Position numbers and translations under genes: made by a program. DNA of 64,000 nt from NCBI RefSeq assembly GCF_014650175.1, contig NZ_BMUL01000001.1, positions 352,013 through 416,012 of the forward strand, given 5' to 3'. The notes beneath the pieces are model-generated. The model saw only the letters and a list, made by a program, of their open reading frames with translations. It made no database searches and was not told the origin of the DNA. The first letter of the stretch is position 1, and each line of letters opens with the position of its first letter. The DNA is from Streptomyces termitum (GTDB lineage Bacteria > Actinomycetota > Actinomycetes > Streptomycetales > Streptomycetaceae). Positions 34,598 through 43,002 of the stretch are shown in pieces.

Positions 34598-34789
34598 GTG
34601 GACTTCGTACCCGAGCTGACCTGGTTCAAGAGCAGCTACAGCAGCAGTGGCAACGGCGAGACGTGCGTCGAGGTCGCCGCTGCTTCCGGCACGGTGCACG
34701 TCCGTGACTCCAAGAACGTCGAGGGTCCCCGCCTCGCCTTCGGCCCGGCCGCGTGGGCGGGGTTCGTGGCGCACAGCGCGGGGGAGTAA
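34598..34789 (+). CDS. DUF397 protein 3 of 5
   Basis: 63 residues beginning at GTG 34598, only 5 nt after the stop of copy 2. The GGGGGAG in the last codons of copy 2 probably serves as ribosome-binding site. It contains [20 protein letters not shown], so its middle strand differs from the TPGTV of the others. Confidence 0.9.
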   Translation: MDFVPELTWFKSSYSSSGNGETCVEVAAASGTVHVRDSKNVEGPRLAFGPAAWAGFVAHSAGE

Positions 34790-34820
34790 TCGACGTACTG
34801 CCTGACGGTTGAGGAAGGAC

Positions 34821-35012
34821 GTGGACTTCGTGCCCGAACTGGACTGGTTCAAGAGCAGCTACAGCAACAGCAGCAACGGTGAGACGTGCGTCGAGGTCGC
34901 CAGCACCCCTGGCACCGTGCACGTCCGTGACTCCAAGAACGTCGAGGGCCCCCGCCTCGCCTTCGGCCCGGCCGCGTGGGCGGGGTTCGTGGCGCACCGC
35001 GCGGGGGAGTAA
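34821..35012 (+). CDS. DUF397 protein 4 of 5
   Basis: 63 residues from GTG 34821 with GAGGAAGG upstream in a 31-nt spacer almost identical to that before copy 2. It has [20 protein letters not shown] and ends in VAHRAGE instead of VAHSAGE. A TTG nine nucleotides earlier could extend it but is less well placed. Confidence 0.9.
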   Translation: MDFVPELDWFKSSYSNSSNGETCVEVASTPGTVHVRDSKNVEGPRLAFGPAAWAGFVAHRAGE

Positions 35013-35017
35013 CCGAC

Positions 35018-35209
35018 GTGGACTTCGTACCCGAGCTGACCTGGTTCAAGAGCAGCTACAGCAGCAGCAGTAACGGCAACGACTGCGTCGAGGTCGCCAA
35101 CACCCCCGGCACGGTCCACGTCCGTGACTCCAAGAACATCGAGGGCCCCCGCCTCGCCTTCGGCCCGGCCGCCTGGGCGGGGTTCGTGGCGCACCGCGCG
35201 GGGGAGTGA
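35018..35209 (+). CDS. DUF397 protein 5 of 5
   Basis: 63 residues from GTG 35018, 5 nt after copy 4. It combines the NGNDC version of the central motif (as in copy 2) with the VAHRAGE ending (as in copy 4), a mosaic suggesting recombination among copies. The array ends here; hemC begins 39 bp later. Confidence 0.9.
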   Translation: MDFVPELTWFKSSYSSSSNGNDCVEVANTPGTVHVRDSKNIEGPRLAFGPAAWAGFVAHRAGE

Positions 35210-35248
35210 CCGTCTTCGGGCCCGGCCCCGAAGGTCTATCGTGCCTCC

Positions 35249-36181
35249 ATGGCGTTTGATCTGATCCGTATCGTTTCGCGTGATTCGCCGATGGCACTCG
35301 CCCAGGTGGAGCGTGTCCGCGCCGAGCTGGCCGCGCTCCACCCCGGCGTCACCACCGAGGTCCTGCCGGTGAAGACGACGGGCGACAAGTGGATGGGCGA
35401 CCTCTCCCAGGTCGAGGGCAAGGGCGCCTTCACCAAGGAGGTCGACGCCGCGCTCCTCGCCGGGGAGGCCGACCTCGCGGTGCACTGCGTCAAGGACGTC
35501 CCGGCCGACCGGCCCCTCCCGGCGGGCACCGTCTTCGCCGCCTTCCTCAAGCGCGACGACATCCGCGACGCCCTGATCCACCCCGGCGGGCTCACGCTGG
35601 ACGAACTGCCCGCCGGCACCCGGATCGGCACCTCCTCCGTACGGCGCGTCGCCCAGCTCGCGGCCTCCCACCCGCACCTGGAATGCGTCCCGATCCGGGG
35701 CAACGCCAACAAGCGCCTGGAGAAGCTCGCGGCCGGAGAGGCGGACGCGCTGCTCCTGGCCGTCGCCGGACTGGAACGCATCGGCCGCCCCGAGATCATC
35801 ACCGAGATCCTGTCGACCGAGGCGATGATGCCGCCGATCGGCGCCGGGGTCCTCGCACTCCAGTGCCGAGAAGGCGACACGGAACTGATCGACCTGGTCA
35901 GCGGCCTCGGCGACCGCGGCGCCTACCGTGAGACACAGGCCGAACGGATGCTCCTGCACGTCCTCCAAGGACACTGCAACAGCCCCATCGCGGGCTTCGC
36001 CCGGGTCGAACGCGGCGGGGAACTCTCCCTGCGCGCCTGCGTCTTCTCCCCCGACGGCAAGACGATGCTGAACGCGCACGAATGGGCGGGCCGCCTCGAC
36101 CCGGCGACCCTCGGAACCTCGGTCGCCGTCGCACTCCTCCGCCAGGGAGCGCGCGAAGTGATCGACTCCATCCCGCACTGA
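35249..36181 (+). CDS. hemC: Porphobilinogen deaminase (hydroxymethylbilane synthase)-type protein
   Basis: A 310-residue protein of the HemC family, which joins four porphobilinogens into hydroxymethylbilane for haem, sirohaem and cobalamin. It shows [27 protein letters not shown] (with the catalytic Asp), [23 protein letters not shown], and GHCNSPIAG with the Cys that holds the dipyrromethane cofactor. The usual GQGALA-type segment reads [10 protein letters not shown] here, lacking the Gln. No hemA, hemB or hemD is adjacent. In streptomycetes the housekeeping hemC normally sits with hemA, so this may be a second, stand-alone copy. ATG 35249 is taken; no strong ribosome-binding site. Confidence 0.88.
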   Translation: MAFDLIRIVSRDSPMALAQVERVRAELAALHPGVTTEVLPVKTTGDKWMGDLSQVEGKGAFTKEVDAALLAGEADLAVHCVKDVPADRPLPAGTVFAAFLKRDDIRDALIHPGGLTLDELPAGTRIGTSSVRRVAQLAASHPHLECVPIRGNANKRLEKLAAGEADALLLAVAGLERIGRPEIITEILSTEAMMPPIGAGVLALQCREGDTELIDLVSGLGDRGAYRETQAERMLLHVLQGHCNSPIAGFARVERGGELSLRACVFSPDGKTMLNAHEWAGRLDPATLGTSVAVALLRQGAREVIDSIPH

Positions 36182-36183
36182 AC

Positions 36184-36214
36184 CGACCCGACCCGACCCG
36201 ACCCGGCCCGACCC
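36184..36214. repeat. Pentanucleotide microsatellite GACCC
   Basis: Four GACCC units, then GGCCC, GACCC and a degenerate GATTC, directly after the hemC stop. Probably neutral slippage. Confidence 0.7.
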
Positions 36215-36250
36215 GATTCGGCCGGGGCCGGACCGCTCGCCGGATCCGGG

Positions 36251-36850
36251 TCACGGGCGCGGGAAGCGGGCGCGCGGGGCGTCGACGCAGGTGTCCCGGG
36301 ACGTGGGACCGCCGAACCGAAGACGGTCGTAGGCCGTGAACGCCGGTTCCAGCGCGTCGAGTTCGTCGACCAGCGCGTGCAGCCGCCCGGACCACCGCGC
36401 GGAACCGGCATCCGGCTCGTTCGCCGCCGCGCCGATCGCGGTCGTCAGGTGGTCCTTGCGCTGAATGGCGGCCGGGGTCACCGAGCGCAGGCACACGTAC
36501 TGCCCGCTGAGATACGCGTCCCACTCCGCCCTCCCGGCGACCGGATCGGCCCAGTGGGCGGTGAACCACGCTTCGAGCGGCTCCACACCGCCGGCCTCAC
36601 CGGCGAGGGCGAACAGGTCGGCCGGCACCATCTCGGCACCGTCGGAGCGCAGATACCCCGGAAGCGGCAGACGCCGCCCCAGCATCAGCCGGCGGACCGC
36701 GTCGGCGTCGCGGCCATGAATCGCGCACAGCTCCTCCAGGACGACGAACTGCGCGCTGACGTACGCGTCATCGGCATCGGTCATCGGATGGTCGCCGTTG
36801 ACCTCGCGGAATCGCTCGGCGAGCCGCTGCTTCAGATCGGTCTCCGACAT
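36251..36850 (-). CDS. Uncharacterised protein, DUF6058-like
   Basis: A 199-residue soluble protein. Pattern YVSAQFVVLEELCAIHGRD, LMLGRRLPLPGYLRSDGAEM and VPADLF resembles DUF6058, a family found mainly in actinobacteria. The second half is helical with WDAYLSGQYVCLRSVTP. ATG 36850. It converges with hemC. Function unknown. Confidence 0.65.
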   Translation of the reverse strand: MSETDLKQRLAERFREVNGDHPMTDADDAYVSAQFVVLEELCAIHGRDADAVRRLMLGRRLPLPGYLRSDGAEMVPADLFALAGEAGGVEPLEAWFTAHWADPVAGRAEWDAYLSGQYVCLRSVTPAAIQRKDHLTTAIGAAANEPDAGSARWSGRLHALVDELDALEPAFTAYDRLRFGGPTSRDTCVDAPRARFPRP

Positions 36851-36905
36851 CGGGCCGCCTCCGGTGTTCACCAGCACGGGCACCTCCCGCACAGGACTCG
36901 GCACG

Positions 36906-37253
36906 CTACCGGCCGGACGATTCGGCCCCCACCGAACCCTCGCCGGAACCACGACGGCGAGAAGCCGTTGAAGGCTTCGGTCGCGCGCCGTGGGCGAACG
37001 GGTCGCCGAGGATGCCGGCGAGGCGGACGAGCCCGGGGCCGTCGTCGCCCTGGACCACCACGTAGACGGTGTGGTTCCAGCCGTGCCGGGCCGCGTACTC
37101 CCGGGCCCAGGCGAGAACCGCGTCCGCGTCGGAGTCCTCGGCGACTTCGAACTCATGGGCCGTGAGCCGGGGCACGTCCCAGAAGTAGACGCGGTAGCGG
37201 GCATGGTCCTGCTCCCAGACGGTGTCACGGGGATCGACCCGGCGGATCTTCAT
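36906..37253 (-). CDS. Uncharacterised 115-residue protein
   Basis: A small alpha/beta protein: RVDPRDTVWEQDHARYRVYF, then FEVAEDSDADAVLAWAREYA, WNHTVYVVVQGDDGPGLVRL and a basic tail. It has no signal peptide or membrane segment. ATG 37253. It is the first gene before the DUF6058-like gene, on the same strand with 55 bp between them. No family recognised. Confidence 0.6.
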   Translation of the reverse strand: MKIRRVDPRDTVWEQDHARYRVYFWDVPRLTAHEFEVAEDSDADAVLAWAREYAARHGWNHTVYVVVQGDDGPGLVRLAGILGDPFAHGARPKPSTASRRRGSGEGSVGAESSGR

Positions 37254-37431
37254 GCCCCGAGCGTAGGGGCGGCGGGCCCTGCCGGACTTCCGCGGCCCCG
37301 CCGCGGCCATCATCGACGCCGCCCGGAACCCGGCCGGTCACCGTACCGGCGCACCACCCGGACCGGAGGCCCGCACACCGCCGGTCCGCGGTGCGGAGAG
37401 GGCCGCCGCCCGGGACCCCGTACCGGAGGGT

Positions 37432-38439
37432 TTACCGCTGTCGGGTCAGGACGTACCGGTCGCCCGTGTCCGGCTCGCCGATCCAGGCGAAGACCGTCGG
37501 GCGCTCCTCCGTGCCGCCGATGCCCCAGCCGGAGGACAGGCCCGCGCAGTCCGCGATGCCGAGCTCCAACGGCAGCCCGGCACTCTCGCCCTCGGCCAGC
37601 CGCCACGTCCCGGCGCGGTCGCAGGTGCCGGACCGCTCGCCCGTGGCCGCGTACCCGGTGACGCCCTTCGCCGTCACCGTGCCGTCCGCCTCGAAGCGGA
37701 GGCTTCCGCCGTCGCCGTCCGTCCAGGTGCCGACCATGTCGGCCGCGGTGAGCCGGGGCGGTTCGTAGACCTTGAGGATGCCCGCGCCGTACGCCGCCGC
37801 CCCGGCCACGGCCGTCACCGCGAGCAGCCCCAGACCGCCCAGCGCCACGCGCCCGAGGACCCGCCAACGGGCCCCGGGAGCCCCGGGGTTGCCCGCCGCA
37901 CGGGCGCACAGGGTCGCCGGTGCCAGCACGACGACGAGACCGAGGGCGAGGGCGGGATAGACCAGCAGGTCGCCGGGGCCGTCGAAGCCGGCCAGGAGCA
38001 CGCAGGAGCCGATGAGCAGCGCCAGGGCGCCGGAGACGACCGCCACGGTGGCCAGGGTGAGCCGAGGGCTGTCGGGCCGGCCCGTACGGCGGGCCACCGC
38101 ACGCCCGAGATGGACGAGGGGAAGCACCGCCGCCGCCGAGACGGCCAGCCCCGCGACCGCCGAGACCACCGCCAGCAGCACGAACGCGAACACGGTGCCG
38201 AACAGCCACCCGAGGCCGCCCTCGCCTCCATGGGACTCGAACCGCAAGCCGTACAGGACGCCGACCAGCGCGGCGAGCACGGCCTCGATCCCGAGGGCCA
38301 CGGCCCCGACGGTGAACACCGCGCCGTTCCCGCCACCCGGAGGCCGCACAGGCCCGAACCCCTGCGGCGGCGGCCCGCTCGGATCCCCGGGAACCCCCGG
38401 CGATGTCGATCCCCAAGTCGGCTGCGTGGTCTGCGTCAT
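37432..38439 (-). CDS. Membrane protein with C-terminal beta domain
   Basis: The product is 335 residues. A Pro/Gly-rich N-terminus (1-38) is followed by five or so hydrophobic helices (about 40-62, 75-102, 125-148, 156-176 and 196-216). A C-terminal soluble domain (about 225-335) contains ADMVGTWTDGDGGSLRFEAD and ends DRYVLTRQR; it reads like a small lipocalin-like or NlpE-like beta barrel. Cys pairs in that domain (GTCDRAG and IADCAG) may form a disulfide outside the membrane. Family unknown. Confidence 0.65.
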   Translation of the reverse strand: MTQTTQPTWGSTSPGVPGDPSGPPPQGFGPVRPPGGGNGAVFTVGAVALGIEAVLAALVGVLYGLRFESHGGEGGLGWLFGTVFAFVLLAVVSAVAGLAVSAAAVLPLVHLGRAVARRTGRPDSPRLTLATVAVVSGALALLIGSCVLLAGFDGPGDLLVYPALALGLVVVLAPATLCARAAGNPGAPGARWRVLGRVALGGLGLLAVTAVAGAAAYGAGILKVYEPPRLTAADMVGTWTDGDGGSLRFEADGTVTAKGVTGYAATGERSGTCDRAGTWRLAEGESAGLPLELGIADCAGLSSGWGIGGTEERPTVFAWIGEPDTGDRYVLTRQR

Positions 38440-38503
38440 GCGTCCTCCTCGTGTCCGGACACATCATGCTCCTGGGCACACCAGTGCGATGAAGGGGGGC
38501 GGG

Positions 38504-39370
38504 TCAGCCCTTCCGGACGCGGTCGGTGATCTCCGGCTGGGACGTGAAGCCGGCCGCCTCGTACGTCGCGATCGCGGCGGCGTTCTCCGTCGGGGTGTAG
38601 ACGCGGACGCTCGACGCGCCCATCTCGCGGAGCGCGGCGGCCCCGGCGAGAGTGACCGCGCGGCCGAGGCCCCGGCCCCGGTGGTCCGCGTGGACGCCCA
38701 TCGGCTCGACGAGACCCGGGCGCCCCGGACCGGCCGACCAGACCGTCACCACGGCCACGGGGGCGTCCCCGCCGTCGTAGATCCCCAGGCACCGGCCGTC
38801 GGCGGCGAACGGACCCGACGCCATCCCGTACCGGTACGCGGCGGAGGGCCGGTCCGTGCCGAACGCGGACCGCAGCACGGCGGCGAACTCCTCCGCCTGC
38901 TCCAGGCCCAGCTCCCCGACCCGTGCCCCCGGGTCCTCCACCGCCCCCGCGAGGTCGCGGTAGAGCGGCGTCCACGGCTCGTCCACGCCCCAGCCCCGGT
39001 CGGTCAGCCGGTCGTGGAGGAGCAGGCCGGGCGGCGCCTCGACGGACACCTCGCCCTCCGGGAAGACATCGCGGCCGGACAGCGAGAGGTCCTCGGCGAG
39101 CCGCTGCGCCAACTCCTCGTCGCGGAACGCGTCCGGGGCGACCGCCACCCGCAGCAGCGTCGGGCCGTCCAGCAGTCCGACGGCGAGAATCCGCCCGTCC
39201 CGGCTCCAGGTCCGGACGGCCGAAGCCGTCTCGGCCGCCCCGAAGCGGTAGTACCAACCGATGTCCCCGGGGTGCAGCTGCATCGGCGCCCCGTCGTCCT
39301 GCCACTCCCTCAACACCGCGAGGGCCCCGCGCACTTCGTCCACCGCCGGCGTGCTCAGCACAATCGTCAT
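38504..39370 (-). CDS. GNAT-family N-acetyltransferase (two-domain)
   Basis: The product is 288 residues. The C-terminal half is a GNAT fold: VEPMGVHADHRGRGLGRAVT is the acetyl-CoA pyrophosphate-binding segment (R/Q-x-x-G-x-G/A type), followed by SVRVYTPTENAAAIATYEAA. The N-terminal half is a diverged second GNAT-like domain, as in mycothiol synthase-like proteins. It is not mycothiol synthase itself on the visible motifs. Substrate unknown. ATG 39370. Confidence 0.8.
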   Translation of the reverse strand: MTIVLSTPAVDEVRGALAVLREWQDDGAPMQLHPGDIGWYYRFGAAETASAVRTWSRDGRILAVGLLDGPTLLRVAVAPDAFRDEELAQRLAEDLSLSGRDVFPEGEVSVEAPPGLLLHDRLTDRGWGVDEPWTPLYRDLAGAVEDPGARVGELGLEQAEEFAAVLRSAFGTDRPSAAYRYGMASGPFAADGRCLGIYDGGDAPVAVVTVWSAGPGRPGLVEPMGVHADHRGRGLGRAVTLAGAAALREMGASSVRVYTPTENAAAIATYEAAGFTSQPEITDRVRKG

Positions 39371-39466
39371 GCCGCCGATCCGACCCCGTCACGAGGGGAA
39401 CACGCAACCGATTAACGTAGGCGGACCGGCGCCCGCCGCGCCGCCCTTCCCCGCCACGGAGGCGCC

Positions 39467-39805
39467 GTGAAACCCGTACCCCTCTGGAGATCCCTCGTGC
39501 CGGTGGCGGTCAACCTGCTGCTGGGCGTCCCGGCCGTCGTACCCGCCTTCCTCGTCTGGTACTACCTCACCAACGGGCCCCTCGCCGACCTGGGCTGGAC
39601 CCGGCGCGACCCGAACGAGAACGACGGGATGCTCCTCTGGCTCGTCATCGTCGTCCCCGTCGTCGCCCTCTTCGCGACGGTGTGGGGGCTGGCCAACGGG
39701 TGGATGCGCCGCCGCACCGTCCCGGGCACGCCGCCGTACCCGTACTGGACGATCGCGACGGTCCTCACCCTCGCCCCGACCCTCGTGGCCGTCGGCCTCG
39801 GATGA
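39467..39805 (+). CDS. Small three-helix membrane protein
   Basis: 112 residues from GTG 39467 after CGGAGGCGCC. Hydrophobic segments at about 10-32, 55-77 and 93-110. An acidic loop RRDPNENDG follows the first helix. Family not recognised. Confidence 0.6.
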   Translation: MKPVPLWRSLVPVAVNLLLGVPAVVPAFLVWYYLTNGPLADLGWTRRDPNENDGMLLWLVIVVPVVALFATVWGLANGWMRRRTVPGTPPYPYWTIATVLTLAPTLVAVGLG

Positions 39806-39852
39806 GACGGCGACGCGCCCCGTACGCCCCCGGCCGCCCCTACGATCAGCCG

Positions 39853-40404
39853 ATGAACGCTCCCGACGCCGCCGTCCTCCACGTGCCCGAGACGCCCGAC
39901 CGTCCCGCCCTCGTCCTGCGCCCCTGGCGGACGGAGGACATCGCCGGGCTGATCGAGGCGTGCCGGGACCCCGTCCTGCGCCGGTGGACGACGACCGCCG
40001 TGGACGACGAGGCCGACGGGGAGCGCTGGGTGGAGACCCAGCGGCAGGGCTGGGCGTCCGGAACCCGCCTCGCCTTCGCCGTCCTGTCCCCCCGGGGCCG
40101 GCTCCTGGGCCACGCGGTCCTCAAGCGGAACGACCCCGGCGGCCCGGCCGGCGAGGTCGGCTACTGGACGACGGCCCGCGCCCGGGGCCGGGGCGTGGCC
40201 CCCCGCGCCCTGGAAGCCCTCACCCACTGGTCCTTCACCACCTTCGACGGCCTGGAACGCCTCGAACTCCTCCACCAGACCGACAACACGGCCTCCTGCC
40301 GGGTCGCCCAGAAGACCCGCTACCCCCTCGACCACGTCCTCCCCGCCGCCCCGCCCGCCTACCTCCGGGACGGCCACGTCCACGTGCGGCACGCGGGGGA
40401 CTGA
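39853..40404 (+). CDS. GNAT-family N-acetyltransferase (RimJ/RimL-like)
   Basis: A 183-residue acetyltransferase of the RimJ/RimL type: LVLRPWRTEDIAGLIEACRD at the start, then GEVGYWTTARARGRGVAPRA (acetyl-CoA site) and LELLHQTDNTASCRVAQKT. Family members acetylate protein N-termini or small amines; the substrate here is unknown. ATG 39853. It converges with the NLR-like gene with 8 bp between stops. Confidence 0.85.
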   Translation: MNAPDAAVLHVPETPDRPALVLRPWRTEDIAGLIEACRDPVLRRWTTTAVDDEADGERWVETQRQGWASGTRLAFAVLSPRGRLLGHAVLKRNDPGGPAGEVGYWTTARARGRGVAPRALEALTHWSFTTFDGLERLELLHQTDNTASCRVAQKTRYPLDHVLPAAPPAYLRDGHVHVRHAGD

Positions 40405-40412
40405 GCCCTCCG

Positions 40413-42542
40413 TCAGGCGGTCCGGGCGACCCGCAGGTTGGCACGGACCTGCTCGGTGATCGGGTGGTCCTGGCTCAGCGACTGTTCGCAGGCGGCGAGG
40501 ACCGCCTCGTACAGGGGGACGGCGCGGTCCGGGCTGCCCGCCGCCAGGTACATGCTGGCGAGGTTGTTGCGTGCGGAGAGGGTGCGGGGGTGGTCGGGGC
40601 CCAGGACGCGTTCGAAGGCGGCGCAGCCCGTCTCGCACAGGGGGAGGGCACGGTCCAGGTCCCCCGCCGCCTCGTACACGCCGGCCAGGTTGATGCGCGC
40701 GATGAGGGTCTCGGGCCGGTCCGGGCCCAGGACCCGTTCGGAGTCGGCGAGGACCCTCTCGCTCAGCGGGACGGCGCGGTCCAGATCGCCCGCCGCCAGG
40801 TACGTGTGGGCGAGGTTGTTGCGCGAGACGAGCGTGTCGGAGTGGTCCTGGCCCAGGACCCGCTCGCGTGCGGAGAGGGTGGCCTCGTGCAGGGAGACGG
40901 CCCGTTCCAGGTCGCCCGCCGCCTTGTACGCGCCCGCGAGGTTGTTCCGCGTGATGAGCGTGTACGGATGGTCGGGGCCCAGGACGCGTTCGCAGTCGGC
41001 CAGGACGGCCTCGTACAGGGGGACGGCCCGGCGCGGGTCGCCCGCCGCCTCGTACGTGCCGGCGAGGTTGTTGCGGGAGGCCAGCACCTCGGGATGGTCC
41101 GGGCCGAGCGTGCGCTCCCGCGCGGCGAGCGCGCGCCGGAAACCGGCCAGGGCCGGCGCCAGCGCGCCCTGGTCCTCCCGGTAGGAGGCGGAGAGGTCGA
41201 GGACGGTGGCGGTGTCGGGGGTGTCGTGCTCGTCGGCGTGGTGGCCGGTGAGGGCGTCGACGTGGGGGAGGAGCGCCTGGCAGCGGGGCCAGTTCGCGGG
41301 ATCCGCGTAGTCCGCGGGATAGGCGGCGACGAGGAGTGCCGTCGCGAGCCCCCGGGCCACTTCGATGTCCAGCGCCTGGCGGTGGGGGTCCTCGGCGTCG
41401 GGGGTGCGGGCGAGGGACTGGACCAGGCGGTGGACGGTGAGGCTGCCGTCGGGGTGGACGGTGATCATGTTGTAGGCCGCCAGCCTGCCGAGCGCCGCGT
41501 CGAGGTCGGGGGGCGGGGCGAGCGGGGCGAGCAGGTCGCGGGGGATGCGGTCGGAGGCGTACCAGGCCAGCAGGCGAAGGACGTTCCCCGCGTACGGGGT
41601 GGCCTCGACGCGGTCGAGGGTCAGGCGCCAGATGCGGGCGCAGGTGCGGGCCGAGTCGCCGCCCTCGGCGGTCGCGGCGTACATCGTCGCGGGCCAGGCC
41701 GCGAGCCGCTCCAGGTAGGCGAGCGGGCCGGTGCCGGTCTCCGCGCAGTAGGCGGCCGCCTGCTCGACGGCCAGCGCGAGGTGCCCGAGCTCCGCGCACA
41801 GCGCCTCGGCGCCGGTGAGGTCGCGCGGCCCGTGCTGGGTGAGGACGCGGGTGAACAGCTCGACCGCGTCCGCCGGGGCGAGGACGTCCAGGCGGACGAC
41901 CGTGGCGTGGCGGTGCCAGCCGCTGGCCAGCCGGGTCGTGATCAGGACCCGGCCGCCCGGGACCCGGTCCAGGAGCGGGCGGACGTGGGCGGGCGACTCG
42001 ACGTTGTCCAGGACCAGCAGCCACCGGTCCGGATGGTCGGCGAGCCACCGGATCGCGCGTTCGGCCTGCACCTCGGCGGGGAGGGCGGCCAGGCCGGGTT
42101 GCAGGGCGCGGGCCAGCGCCGCCGTCCCGGCGTCGACGGAGGCCGCGGTGTCGGCGGTGATCCACCACCGCACCGGCTCGTGCCGCCCGGCCGCCCACCG
42201 GGCGGCGAGCGCCGACTTCCCGACCCCTCCCAGCCCGTGCACCGCCTGGACGAGCACCTCGCCCGGGTCGGTGAACTTCTCTTCCAGAGAGGCGAGTTCG
42301 GACGTCCTTCCGGTGAAGTGGGCGGCGACGGCCGGAATGTTCGACACCCCGTGCCCCGCCGCGTCCGCCGGGATCGGACCGTGCGCCTCAGGGGAGAGGA
42401 CGAACGCCTGCCCGGCCTCGATGTGCTGGGCCACCGAGCCGTTGACGTCGCCCCCGGCGACGATCGCCCCCTCGGACGCCTTCAATCCGGTGGGGCTCTC
42501 GTCCCCGGGCCGCTTCTTCGGGGCGAACCGCTTCCAGATCAC
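40413..42542 (-). CDS. NB-ARC/TPR (bacterial NLR-like STAND) protein
   Basis: The product is 709 residues. Residues 22-41 carry a short Gly/Ala-rich motif (ASEGAIVAGGDVNGSVAQHI) shared with the neighbouring gene. The NB-ARC ATPase follows: P-loop GLGGVGKS (103-110), Walker B WLLVLDNVE, and the sensor strand GGRVLITTR, then a winged-helix-like region. The C-terminal ~270 residues are kinesin-light-chain-type TPRs with a 42-residue period (RVLGPDHP...RNNLA..Y..AGD). STAND proteins of this layout are signalling switches; bacterial ones act in defence, cell death or regulation. It overlaps the upstream small membrane-protein gene by 4 nt. Function is inferred from architecture. Confidence 0.9.
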   Translation of the reverse strand: MIWKRFAPKKRPGDESPTGLKASEGAIVAGGDVNGSVAQHIEAGQAFVLSPEAHGPIPADAAGHGVSNIPAVAAHFTGRTSELASLEEKFTDPGEVLVQAVHGLGGVGKSALAARWAAGRHEPVRWWITADTAASVDAGTAALARALQPGLAALPAEVQAERAIRWLADHPDRWLLVLDNVESPAHVRPLLDRVPGGRVLITTRLASGWHRHATVVRLDVLAPADAVELFTRVLTQHGPRDLTGAEALCAELGHLALAVEQAAAYCAETGTGPLAYLERLAAWPATMYAATAEGGDSARTCARIWRLTLDRVEATPYAGNVLRLLAWYASDRIPRDLLAPLAPPPDLDAALGRLAAYNMITVHPDGSLTVHRLVQSLARTPDAEDPHRQALDIEVARGLATALLVAAYPADYADPANWPRCQALLPHVDALTGHHADEHDTPDTATVLDLSASYREDQGALAPALAGFRRALAARERTLGPDHPEVLASRNNLAGTYEAAGDPRRAVPLYEAVLADCERVLGPDHPYTLITRNNLAGAYKAAGDLERAVSLHEATLSARERVLGQDHSDTLVSRNNLAHTYLAAGDLDRAVPLSERVLADSERVLGPDRPETLIARINLAGVYEAAGDLDRALPLCETGCAAFERVLGPDHPRTLSARNNLASMYLAAGSPDRAVPLYEAVLAACEQSLSQDHPITEQVRANLRVARTA
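40450..41160 (-). repeat. TPR-encoding repeats, 126-bp period
   Basis: About six copies of a 126-bp unit inside the NLR-like gene, each encoding one 42-residue TPR. They are alike enough at the DNA level to recombine, so copy number may vary between strains. Confidence 0.8.
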
Positions 42543-42952
42543 GGGCGGTAGTCCGTGGTCGAGTCCTCGACGTCACCCCCGGCCGCGATCGAGCCGTCCC
42601 GGGCGGTGAGCCCGTCCGGCGACGCCGGGGCGGGAGCGGGCGTCGCGGGAGGCGTACCGGCGTACCGGGTGGAGGAACGGGTCACGTTCCCCCGCGCCGC
42701 GATCCCGCCCCGCTCCGCGACCACCGGGTCCGCCGGGGCGGGCGCGGGAGCGGGGGCGGGCGCCGGGGTCGCCGTCCGCAGCTGCCACAGCGCCGCGCCG
42801 GCCGCGATCACCCCCGCCACCGCGCCCACGACGCCCCAGCCCTGGGCGGAGCCCTCGGGGTGCTTCACCGTCACCCACACCAGCAGTCCGACCGCCGCCC
42901 CGGCCCCGACCAGGGCCAGCCCCCACCAACACACCCGCCGCCATGTCGCCAT
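42539..42952 (-). CDS. Small two-helix membrane protein with two NLR-type motifs
   Basis: The product is 137 residues. Two hydrophobic helices (about 8-29 and 38-57) are followed by an Ala/Pro linker, a motif at 79-98 (AERGGIAARGNVTRSSTRYA), another Ala/Pro linker, and a C-terminal motif at 117-136 (ARDGSIAAGGDVEDSTTDYR). The same pattern A-x-x-G-x-I-x-A-x-G-[DN]-V-x-x-S occurs at the N-terminus of the NLR-like protein. In known bacterial NLR/effector pairs an amyloid-forming motif is shared in just this way, at the C-terminus of the effector. It may therefore be a membrane-acting effector. The stop codon overlaps the NLR start. ATG 42952. Confidence 0.75.
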   Translation of the reverse strand: MATWRRVCWWGLALVGAGAAVGLLVWVTVKHPEGSAQGWGVVGAVAGVIAAGAALWQLRTATPAPAPAPAPAPADPVVAERGGIAARGNVTRSSTRYAGTPPATPAPAPASPDGLTARDGSIAAGGDVEDSTTDYRP

Positions 42953-43002
42953 GTCCTCATGATGGACCAGCGGTACGGCTCAAGTCGCCGGTTCGGTACG
43001 GG

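Larger units (their letters stand above)
34373..35209 (+). repeat. Tandem duplication of a two-gene DUF397 unit
   Basis: 34373-34789 (417 bp) and 34790-35209 (420 bp) have the same layout: long spacer with GAGGAAGG, DUF397 gene, 5-nt spacer, DUF397 gene. The DNA is nearly identical over long stretches, so the duplication looks recent. Confidence 0.85.

Noticed and set aside
36184..36250. GACCC repeats as the hemC terminator
   Set aside because: The repeat is not self-complementary; no convincing stem-loop could be drawn.
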